This document shows positions 37,084 through 48,300 of a DNA stretch of 64,000 bases, piece after piece. The stretch spans positions 25,360,298-25,424,297 of the forward strand of contig OW285189.1 of the NCBI GenBank assembly GCA_935421135.1, given 5' to 3'. Every line of letters starts with the position of its first letter. Position 1 is the first letter of the stretch. This DNA comes from Bugulina stolonifera. Taxonomy: Eukaryota; Bryozoa; Gymnolaemata; Cheilostomatida; Bugulidae. The notes beneath the pieces were generated by a model. The model did no database searches. It was not told where the DNA came from and saw only the letters and a program-made list of their open reading frames with translations. The translations under genes were made by a program, and so were the position numbers.

Positions 37084-39225
37084 GACTAGCAGACACCGGC
37101 TCACTAGCAGACACTACAAGTCAAAGAACATTGCACTGTATGTCTAACTCATATACCTGAGTTATTAAGGAGTAAGCACTACTTTACAGCTTATATGACT
37201 GTGGGCTCTGTGAGAGAGAAAGCTCTTCTTCTAAAAACAGTCGAGTGAAACACTTGAATGTATGTTTCCTGACTAAAGTGCACAGGTCAGTAAGTTATCC
37301 ACTACACATTACAACACTGTACCTTGAAATGTATTACAGTAAAAACTTATCATGATAAAAAATTACCCGTAAATTACATAATGTTTCATGATAGAGCAAA
37401 CCACGTCATTAACTACAATTGTGAACGCTTTTGGATATAGTTAAATTTCATAAGTCCTATTTCTCGAACCTCTACGTCTAAGAAGTCAAAAAAACACTCA
37501 AATGAGGCTAAATACCTGTAGATTGTAAATATCAACATGTAAAAAGTGGGTTCCCTTATGCTTTAAGTATGGCCAAATCTCATAGCACACCTCACATACC
37601 AAGGTGGGCTTAGAGAAGTGTCTTGCGTGCAGTTGGTTCAGTACACTGGTACCGCTCACTCGCGAGGCTTCCTTAATTCAGGTAGCTGGGCTGGTGTAGC
37701 GATTAATGTGTTTGTTTCTTGTACTAAGCAAGCAAGAGTTGTAAAACTTCACAACTCTAATCAGGAATGGTCACTATTTCTAAAGATTTGGAAGCCAAGC
37801 CCATAAATTAACTAACTTTTTTATAAAAAAATATTTAAATAATTATGAAATTTGTATTAATAATCTAATAATAAGCCTATTGAACATTATATTATTTGTA
37901 CACAGTTCAGTATGGGTATTATAATATTATAAATAAAGATAAACAAGGAGTACTCCTTACTCCTTGATATAATAATAAATATAGTTATAGTTGTCATTAG
38001 TTAGTAGTTACTAGTTGTACATACATACATGATAAATCATTACAACAGAACATGTATTGTAAGTAATACGTATTAAATTATTATTATAAAAAATAATAAT
38101 TAATAATTATAATAATTAATATTAAATATAATTATTATTATTATTATTATATACAATAATACATGTATTTATATTAGCCTACATAGTTATAGTAGTGTGC
38201 TGTGAGTCCGGCACCCACAAGGCCACAACCCTACCACTAGACCACCTCTCCTTGAACATAGATTAACTAATTATTTATGAACAATTTACTTCATGAGCAG
38301 TTGCAGTTTAGAGAAGTAAAACCAAAGTTTATAGAATTAATAGTATCTAGGAGCTTTGGTAAACCCATAGAGGTAGGTATATGGGTAAAACTCCGAAATG
38401 CATCTCATTGAGCAAACCATGGACAAAATTTAGTAAAGAATCATACAATAATACCTTTAACGAAAACATAATCTGAAACAAACTATAGTTTTTACAGAGA
38501 TCTTTGTAACTAACCGGTCCGGAAATGACTAAGGTTATGTTAGTATCGCTTTCTATTGGTGACTGGTGACCTGATGTTAGGAATTTTGTCCAATAGTTAC
38601 CGTTTATTCAAATATATCAGGGTCTCATTGGTGGAAAGTGTAACTCAACGGTAGCTATGCAAACAACTTTGCTGTTGAAGGGAAAAGCAGGAGCGAAGGG
38701 TAGTTGAAGAAAATCACTTTCATTGATTTGAATCCTTTTTTATCCGTCCACGAGATTGATGGGATAAAATTAGGAAAAAGCTGCGTTTTCCAAGCTAATG
38801 TATGTGTGCATTACCAATGCAATACTAATAATTTGAAAACTAAATTATTGGGATGTCAAAGTCAAAATGGTTGACAATATTGTTATAATTATATTTTATT
38901 AATAATAATAATTTTTATTTTTTATATTTATATTATATATGTGTGTAATAAATGTTGATTATATTCTTTCTATTGTCTTGCTGTGGCTAAATTCTTGGAC
39001 CCCTGATGATTAGTGGAATAAGGGAATTGCAGGTATTTTTTGTTAGTCCGCTGTGATCCTACCATTGCGGATCCCCCGAGCTGTTCTGATCAGCAAGCTG
39101 ATATCAATGTCCTTACTACATGTACTTGTAAATATATTTTTTTAACGTGTAGATTATTTATTTTGAAATGATGCATTAGTTTGTGATACAAGGGAAAATT
39201 TTAGTAAATTGCAAGATGATCTGAG
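37084..39225. other. Intergenic region between the divergent elongases, left part
   Basis: No supportable gene. It should contain the promoter of copy 1. An AT-rich block with TTA/ATA runs lies at about 38070-38170, and a CAAGGAGT/ACTCCTTG fragment near 37946-37970 resembles the ends of the element at 39226-40088. Confidence 0.5.
38203..38258 (-). pseudogene. Short tRNA-like fragment
   Basis: On the minus strand, GAGGTGGTCTAGTGGTAGGG resembles the 5' half (D arm and A box) of an animal tRNA such as Glu, Gly or His. The following bases do not give a proper B box or a paired acceptor stem, so it is at best a fragment. Confidence 0.3.
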
Positions 39226-40088
39226 CAAGGAGTAAGAGAGGAGGCTTGTCCATGAGAATTTTGTGTTTGATGCGCTCCTCGGTTTAAAAATATGAGCACA
39301 TGAGTCGCTGGCATTAAGCGAGTAGACAACTCCATTGAATCGTGATGCGCTTCTCCATTGCTAAACAGGTATAAAAGCAATGCACATGTGCACGGCTCTG
39401 GTGCTTAATACGTCACAGCTATAACATCCAATCAAAATCATTTCTATGGAGAGATAAACAATATTGTTTATTGACATAGCCTATAGTTTGAGCACTATTT
39501 TCATTTAGTGTGGGCATGTTGTAGGGCCCACAAACTAGCCTACCAACTAAAATGGTGTCTGAACTATACATCATAAATCAAATGAAGTATATGGAGTCCT
39601 GATGTTAGAGAAACGTGTTCCACAAATTTGCTCGTTTTAACCGCGATTTCAACGTTTGTACATTTTTTTTATTATGAAAGAGCAAAGTTTAAATTTGGAT
39701 TTTAACTTAACCAATTGCAGCAAGTTTAAATCTATCAGGATTATTTTTGCTTAATTTGTTGAGCATGTTTGTATTTGCAAAAAGTGTCATTTTATTTTGA
39801 GATACGCAATTTTCTTCAAATCTGGCGAACTTACTTGCCGATATCTATCGTATCTCATTGAAATATGTAGTGTGTTTATAGTCAGCCTGTTCATTAGAGT
39901 GTTACCAATTATTGACATCGATTATATTTTAATGTTAGTTGATGTGTGAATTTTACTTTTTTAAAAATATTCATCATCTTTTCTTCTTACTTTACCAAGT
40001 ACCCGAGGCGCACATCGAACACCGGAAGCCCATTATAACATATACGCAGGTTTTCATGGACGAGCCTCCTTCTCTCTCTTACTCCTTG
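39226..40088. mobile_element. MITE with CAAGGAGTAAGAGAG inverted termini
   Basis: Starts CAAGGAGTAAGAGAG and ends with its inverse, CTCTCTTACTCCTTG. The inverted similarity continues inward for roughly 60 bases (AGGCTTGTCCATGA against AGGCTCGTCCATGA). It is flanked on both sides by ATCTGAG, a 7-base target duplication (39219-39225 and 40089-40095). 863 bases, no transposase frame. The superfamily is not certain. Confidence 0.88.
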
Positions 40089-40279
40089 ATCTGAGCAAGC
40101 TGGCCACTTGGTCAAATGTGTGGTAGCTTTCATGTAATGCAAAGAAGTGCTCTGTTATTTCAGTTGGTAAAACCAACTCACAGCCTAGCTATTTTTTAAA
40201 CTATACCAAAATAGAAAATGTGTCATCTCACCCTTGCCTTGGCGTAGAGCTAAGTAACGATTTAAAATAGGATAGACAC

Positions 40280-40767
40280 AGTGACATAGTGGTGTCCAAG
40301 GCCATGAGGCTGTTGGGAATACTGAGAAGGGTGTTAAGGCCAAGTGAGTTTTACAAAACTTTTACTTCTTCCAAAAGTCTCATGTGGTCATTGGATAGTT
40401 CAGTTGTACTGATATATTGCCTGACTGTCTGTCGGGCCTCGAGACCTCCAAGTTTGTTAGTTCGCTTGTTCCATACATTACAAGTTAGCCTGACATCAAA
40501 GAGGGAGATTTTCACACGCGTGTGGCAACCCTCACCGACTCTTTGACTGCTAAAATACCTAAAATGTTTTTTAACAATGAACACCACACTTTATGGGCTG
40601 TCTGCTGTGAGCACAGTTTTCAGTTACATGTAGTTACAAACCAAGCTGGTGAAAAATGTTTTGCTTCAAGTACATGTACTAGGTTGCTACAAACACTAGT
40701 ACACAGAGTTGTTTGCCTGGACAAAACTGGTGAAGACAGGCTAGGTCTCAGACTAAGGCAACCATGA
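40280..40767 (+). other. Overlapping open frames of unknown nature
   Basis: Two overlapping plus-strand frames (40289-40546 and 40522-40767) have protein-like composition. The first contains KAMRLLGILRRVLRPSEFYK, which recalls the tail of LINE reverse-transcriptase proteins. The frames are in different phases without a convincing splice pair. A decayed retroposon fragment is one reading, not demonstrated. Confidence 0.25.
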
Positions 40768-41033
40768 TGTCCCATATACTTTAAGTGTGAAGATAATATA
40801 AGACAAAATAATATTAATTTAAATCATTGCAATATTAGTTTAGAGGCTGTTACATTATATTTTTTGACTGTCTGTAACCAATCTGGTCACTGTTGTGTTT
40901 TGAGGCTTAACGACCATGAAGGAACATTAATTACTAACTAATGCTGTGTACGACCATGAGATACCATCTTCTATCCATTTACTATCAGTTGCAAAACAAA
41001 CAAAAGTTCTTCATTTATATAGTTGGAGAGATT

Positions 41034-41086
41034 AAGCTTGCATAGCATAGCTTGCATAGCATAGCTTGCATAGCATAGCTTGCAAA
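41034..41086. repeat. 16-bp tandem repeat, about 3 copies
   Basis: Three to three and a half copies of a unit reading AGCTTGCATAGCATAG. Confidence 0.85.
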
Positions 41087-41204
41087 CAAAATAGCTCCAA
41101 AGCAAATTATATCATATAGACATTAAATGTAGGGGCTGCTAGCTTGGTAGTCAGCTTATGTTCATAATAGTCACCAAAATAGCAGATAAAAGTTATTATT
41201 GACT

Positions 41205-41310
41205 AAAATCCCAAACCGGGAGGACTTGCAGGAGATTGAGAATTTGCAGGAGATGGGTTCTGAAAACGGGAGGGTCCCGGTGAGACCGGGAGAGTTGTCA
41301 TGTGTGGCTT
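41205..41310. mobile_element. Fragment related to the MITE at 61325-61771
   Basis: Contains GGGAGGGTCCCGGTGAGACC and GGGAGAGTTGTCA. Read inverted, this matches the left end of the element at 61325 (TGTCAACTATCCCGATTTGG then GACCCTCCC). The right end is not evident, so this is a truncated or diverged copy. Confidence 0.5.
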
Positions 41311-42336
41311 GTTCTGAGTTTTCAATATGTCCTAATGTGAAAGCTCTGCGGATAGTTGTTGGTTCTGGGGTACAAAGAGTTGAAATATTTAAACAAAAAA
41401 TTGGTGTAGTCAACCCGTAGAGCTGATGTTCTTGCTTCTCCTGGTGTGGGAGGTACACTCTCTTATGCTGGACCCAGTTCTTGTGTATATTATGCTACCC
41501 TTGAAATTGTAGAAGGCAATGCTTTTCCTCAGTGTGCATGTTATAAAGTTGATTTCAGGTGAATAATTGTACATAGTAGGCCTATCATAATACGTTTAAT
41601 ATATTATGGAGAGTTTTGATTCCTGGCATAGAAAGGTAGTAATGAGAATTTCGGTTGGGTCTGCTCATGAAATCTATTTACATGTTCAATGTACAATTCA
41701 CTCGCTACTCTGGTAATTCAATTGTGTACAGTCCAAAGTTCATTCAGGTTAAATATCAGTGATTGAGCATGGCAGTACTTATATTTACACAAGGATTTTA
41801 ATTAACGATAAGGGGTCGGCTAGAGCTCTGGGGATGAGTGGACTATTACTATCAAGGTCACAATAACTATCAACGGGGTTTATGGTGGTACAGTCATTTA
41901 TATTTATATTTGTGGTAGAAAGATAAGAGGTGCTTTCTCTAATATCAAGGCAAGCTGTGAGATTTGTATATAATATACTTAGATAGAATTTGAGTAGATA
42001 AAACTGGATTGTTCCAAGTTATCAGACTATGTAAAGGATAGGGTTAACACTCACCCTCAATATAATATCTACAATGTAGTAAGGATGGATAATAAAACAA
42101 AGCTATACAAAAACATGGAGAGCTTTGGGTAATAATACATGCAAAGCCATAGTTGAGTCTATAAAGAAAACCAGCCAATCACTTAAGGGGTGAAAAGGTT
42201 ACAAGGTGCAACTGCTTCATTGTGACCACAGCCTAATCATCTAAAGAGTGTCATATTATTGTTTAGGCCTAATTATGTGTTATAGTTTGCAAGAAAAAGA
42301 GTGGACGCTACTCATTCAAAAATATAAATCTTCAGC

Positions 42337-45300
42337 ATGGACATCCTGACATCTGCCTATAACAATGCAACTGAATTCTGGGAGTTTTCCCTCTCTCACT
42401 CAGGTATGTTTACATCATGGTCTGCTAAAACTGGTAGGTTTTACTTACAAATACCAGAAATGTCTGTATTTTAAATGTCATTTTATTGCCTTTTTTTTCA
42501 ACTTGATGTTTTCCACTGTGTAATTCATACTTTGCTGTTCTAGATCCCCGGACAGCTGATTGGTTACTCATGCAGTCACCATTGCCCACTCTCCAGCTTA
42601 CTATTCTCTACCTGCTCGTAGTCTATTTTGGACCAAAGGCTATGAAGAATAGACAGCCAGTAGAAGCTAGAACACCCTTAGCTCTGTATAATGTAGCCCT
42701 TATTGCAATCAACCTCTACATATTTACTGAGGTACTGTAGAGTTGTAGCTAGTAGACAGTAGAGTTGTAGCTAGTAAACAGTAGAGTTGTAGCTAGTAAA
42801 CAGTAGAGTTGTAGCTAGTAAACAGTAGAGTTGTAACTAGTAAACAGTAGAGTTGTAGCTAGTGAACAGCAGAGTTGTAGCTAGTAGACAGTAGAGTTGT
42901 AGCTAGTAGACAGTAGAGTTGTAGCTAGTAAACAGTAGAGTTGTAGCTAGTAAACAGTAGAGTTGTAGCTAGTGAACAGCAGAGTTGTAGCTAGTAGACA
43001 GTAGAGTTGTAGCTAGTAGACAGTAGAGTTGTAACTAGTAAACAGTAGAGTTGTAGCTAGTAAACAGTAGAGTTGTAGCTAGTAGACAGTAGAGTTGTAA
43101 CTAGTAAACAGTAGAGTTGTAGCTAGTAAACAGTAGAGTTGTATGGGAGAAATAGATGGCACTCAGTAGATGGCTGTTACTGTTTTATTAAGCTATGAAC
43201 TCCAAAAGGATTGGCAGTGTTAGTAGTAAGATAGTAGTAAAGACTGCAGTACTAATGCATTTATCATACTTCACTATTACTACCAATACTTACATGTACA
43301 TGTATGTGATTGATAATATAGCATATTTCCAACTTGCAGCTCATCACAGCCACCACCAAAGCTGGGTATAACTATTCGTGTCAGAGAGTTGTCTACTCTA
43401 CAGATGAGAATGAGATGAGGGTGAGTGATACTTCTACAGCACATTCTGTAAATCCACAGGCTATTACTGCCAAATCTAGCTTGAGTTTCAAGTATTCAGT
43501 TCCAATATAGTGGAATGTAATAAGTGCAGTTGAATGTAGACCATAAACTACATGTACACATGCATGTTATAAATATTGTATTCACCTTTATTGGGAAGTT
43601 GTCTTCTCTTATCCACACAGGAGACTAGTTAAGAGAAGACAATTCCAAGGTAAAATAAATTTACATCAAAACAGCTAATGGCAGTGAAGTGTCCTGTAGC
43701 CTGGCTATGGTCTTTTATTATCATCACCATTAATTAGTGCACTGGCTCAGTTCTGTTTAACCAATAGTATTGAAGTATACCCACATCACAGTAGTAGTCA
43801 CTGCTGTTATACCCTTATAGGGGATTACAGCACTGATAACATTCCACTGTGTGTTGTGGACAACGCCTCTGTACTACACGGACAATGAATGCCATCAATA
43901 CCATGTACTGTGACAAGGCTATAGACCTTATGCTAGACACTTGGCTGTTTACAATCAGCCATTGCATAACTCTGTAACATTAGCTATTCTACACTACTGT
44001 CTACTTAGTATTGGTGTATGCATTCTCAGCAATCAGCATTAGCCTAATTATTGTCTAGTCAGTATTATGTAATAGGAGGTGTGGCTAGTAGTAAACACCT
44101 CTCTTTGTATGTTTGTAATGTGATATCTTTATTATATAACAGCCAATTAGTTATTATATTGCACAAGCAGAGTCCAGTGACGGCTAATCACACGCTACCT
44201 ATTATGTTGTTTTGTAACTAATTATCCGGTGACGGTTGGTTCCGGCTGCCGTCTATTTCATCATCTTTTGTAATCTACTTGTGGTTTTGCAGACTAGTAT
44301 ATAAGCAGCTGTTTTGTACTATGCTAGTCAGTTGTTTACTAGTTCTTATCTAGTTACTACCTACTTGCTATTTTGTTGGATCTTCAAATATACTAGTTCT
44401 ATGCTACCAAAGACAGGACTTATATTGGACTAGTTAGGAACTACCAGGTATGACATTATATTAATAATATACACGGGAGCCGTTGCCGAAGTGTCCATAC
44501 AACTCTAGGGAGTTGTTGAGGGACACGGAGGGAGACTATCCTTGCTGAAATCCATTACATTGGTGGCAGCGGTGGGATTTGCGCGATCCCTGGGATTTTA
44601 GGAGGATAGAGACCCGTCGGCAACGGAGGGCACGGAAGCAGGCAGTCCTGAAAATGGAGGGTAACGGAGTGGATAGGTTGGCAGCTGTTATGGAGAGGCT
44701 CTTGCAGGAACCCCGTCCAGCTGCTCAACCGGCATTCAAAGCCCCCCATTTTGACGGAACCGGGGATGTTGAGTTCTTTATCCGTCAGTTCATGATGGTA
44801 GCAGAGGCAAATGACTGGGGACGAGCAGCCACCTTCCTCCATCTCAGGGAAGCCCTGAGAGACGGGGCAAGGAACTGCGGCCGTCCTGAAACGACCGAGG
44901 GGGTAGTCGAAGCCCTCCGTGCTAGGTACGGAACCTCCCCAAAGGAGGCCCGGACAAGGTTGGGGCAGCTCCGTAGAGGTGATAAGACCACTCTACAGGA
45001 ACATGCTGCAGAAGTCCAACGTCTGGTAGACCTAGCGTACGGAGAGATGCCAGAACACTACCGGATAACCCTGGCGTTGGAGTCGTTTGTGCAGACCATA
45101 GGAAACGGATATTTGCAACAACATCTTCTAGCCGTTGGAGCCGGAGACTTGGAGACCGCCGTCAAGGCTGGTAACGAGTACCTCCAGGTCCGTTCCGGGA
45201 TGGGACAGTACCAAGGCTCCGTTAGGCATGCTGTAAGGACAGTAGAGGAAGAAATGGACTCTACTTCCGTGGCCCGGCTATCTGAGGTAGAGAAGAAACC

Positions 45301-48300
45301 CAGTGAACTGGAGGTTCTACGAGACGCGGTAGAACAGCTCGTGAAGGAGCTGGCACAGTTCAGGGCCCTGAGAATCAGGGGAGCTCTACCTCAGGGATCA
45401 GGCTTCCCGGCGCGGGAAGGGCGTGTTGTCTGCTGGGGATGCGGACAGGCAGGACATGTGAGAAGGAAATGTTCTGCTGCGGCAGGCTCTGGTGGCCTGT
45501 CGGGAAACGGGCAGGGCCCGGACCAGTAAGCTATCCCTCTGGTGTCCGGGCCAAGCGGAAACACGGTGGCTCCGTGTCTTGGCCCTCCGAGGCTAGTGTG
45601 GCCGTGCCAGAGGTGTTAACACACCAAGCACGACCCACCGGCCTCGAAAATCCTGGACAGGCACTAGCTGTGCGCCAGGTGGAGAGGGTACAGCCAAGGC
45701 GGCGTGGACGTAGGTCTAGACGCCGGATAGGTCTACGTAGAGAGAGCCTCTATGTGGACGGAGAAGTGGGTGGTGTCCAGGTCAGTTTTCTGATTGACAC
45801 TGGATGCACCACGAATGTGTTATCCCCGAGGATAGTGTCCCGAGTTCCTGTGGTGGAGCAGGATGAGCGGGTCGGGAGATACACAGGTGAATTGGCAGAT
45901 GGGTCAGTAATTCCATTGACTGGGGCCGTCCGGGTACCACTGGTGGTAGGTGGTTGTGAAGGGACGGAAGAGTTTGTGGTGGGACCCATCAAGGCCGATG
46001 GCGTGTTGGGAATGCCATTCCTAACGAGGCATGAGTGTCGGTTGGACTTCCGTCGTGGTACGGTGAGACTCCAAGGAGAGCGTATACGGTGTAGGCGGGT
46101 AGACAGAAGTCAGGGGCCTGGAACAGTAGGAAGACCATTAGCTGGTAACCCAGGGGCGGGAAACCAGTCAGTTGGGTACTGTGGTCCAAGGACTTCTGTA
46201 CCAGGAAGTGACATGGAAACGACACCGGTAGCCAGTTTATGTGCGTTCACTCTGGTTAAGCACCAGAATTCCCTGAACGTAACCCATGCCGTAACGGTGC
46301 CTGTGAAGTCTGCAGCGACTCTGAATAGGGATCAGAGTTTGGCTTATGCGACTGAGACAGCACCAATGCCAGATCAGGGTGTGTGGACCTTGGAGAGACA
46401 CCAAGACTCCCCCCTTTTCCGGCGACTGGGCGTTAGGGGGATGTCAGATACAGGCATCCTGCCAGATGTGGGAAGTCAGATGGGCGAAACGGTTCACCTT
46501 GCTAGACTGTTTTCGGATCCTGCACTAGAGGGAGAGCGAGTACGGGTTGTGGGCCCGACGGTGGATTTCACCTGGCCCACTCCAGACCCCGAAGTCAGCC
46601 CTCTAGAGCCTTGTGATCTAGAAGGAAAACGCTGCAACGTACAACTAACCCAAAACTCTGACGTTAATCCCAAGAGCCGGCTCTGTGGAGAGAGTTGTGT
46701 TGTTCAAGAGAACAGCTGGAACAACTTGCAGGCCACGGTTCCATCTGACCCAGGCAGCATGTGGAGAACTGGACAGCTGGGTAGAATCCTGTCAGTGGTT
46801 AGGCCACACCAGGGACAGTCTTGGACTGTGAATTGGAGTCTTTGCGTAGCTGACGGAGGGTCAGCTGGCATGCTCAGCAGTGACGGCAGTGGAGCAGTGA
46901 AAACGTCTAAGTCAGTAGTCGGGACAGGACTTAGTCATTTATCCAGAATGATAAGTCACCGACGGAACAAGTCCAATGCCGGGGCGAGACTTAGTTATTC
47001 TAGGGGAATAATAAGTAGCCGGCAGAACAGCACTTGGTTAATCTCCCACGCCATAGACCAGAGGTCAGGTGAGAGGCTCTGGGGTGATGTGTTGAGTGGG
47101 ACAGACAGTTTCTTAGACAGGAGCTCGGATGCTGAGTTTACTGCTGAGCGGGAAATGTTATTGTTGGACTCTCCAGCGCGACCAAGGGTGGTTGCTGGCA
47201 GGTGGCTTGCGAAGGGGGATAGGGCATCAGTCTGTCAGGCTGGTGTTGTGAACCCAGAGCAAGCTGGCAGCCTTGTCAGCGGGAATACCTTGTCCCCTGA
47301 AGAGGGAAAGGCCTCCCCAGTCATTAGTCTGCAGGACAAGATGGCTGGTAGCAGGAACGTGGAGCAGAGGGGTACCTCCGCTAAGGTGCCAGAGCTCCTG
47401 GTGGTCTTATCTAGCAAGACAGTCGGCCCAACACCTGGTGGAGCCGTCGGTGAAGCATCACTGATGGCAGGACAGGCACGGGAAGTTGGTCTGTCAGATG
47501 AGGACAGAAATGCGGGAATGCCATCAGTAATAGACCCTTGCACTGTTGTCAGGGATCAGACTGTTGGTGGTGCTACTGAAATGGGAGCAGTGAGAATGCC
47601 TAAGTTCATACTCGGGGCGGGACTCGGTTATTTTGCTAGAATAACGCAACCCTCGAGTGATGGAACTTTGTTACTACGCGAGAATGGCGCAGTGAGTAGG
47701 ACGGTTGGGCGTACGCATCAATCACAGCTGCTAGGGCAGTTGGGAAGGAACATTCTGAAACAGAGGAAAGTGGTAGAGAAAGTAATGCTGTGCAGGCGCT
47801 CGAAGAAGAGACAAGGAAGAGGTTATGCTACTCAACACAGAAGGCAAAGAATGGCGAGTAGAAGGTACAGAGGCTCAGGAGTATTAGTTGGATCCCTGGA
47901 TCAACTAATGGAGGGGAGTGTGTTGTGGACAACGCCTCTGTACTACACGGACAATGAATGCCATCAATACCATGTACTGTGACAAGGCTATAGACCTTAT
48001 GCTAGACACTTGGCTGTTTACAATCAGCCATTGCATAACTCTGTAACATTAGCTATTCTACACTACTGTCTACTTAGTATTGGTGTATGCATTCTCAGCA
48101 ATCAGCATTAGCCTAATTATTGTCTAGTCAGTATTATGTAATAGGAGGTGTGGCTAGTAGTAAACACCTCTCTTTGTATGTTTGTAATCTGATATACCGT
48201 GGCCGATTTCTGCCACACAATGTGAAACTAAATTGCAATTTACATGATACTAAATCCTGAAATGAATGAAATAAAAATTAAATTTACCTGAAATAAAATA

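Noticed and set aside
41171..41458. Open frames on both strands near 41.2-41.4 kb
   Set aside because: They overlap a fragment related to the MITE at 61325 and lack splice partners.
43821..43912. Possible coding exon after the acceptor ACCCTTATAG, reading on into the LTR start to a stop
   Set aside because: The sequence from 43850 is the 5' LTR (identical to 47919 onward). The elongase continues correctly from 43420 to 51782 without it.
46346..46528. Additional small frames inside the retrotransposon
   Set aside because: Other-frame shadows of the long protease frame with no motifs.
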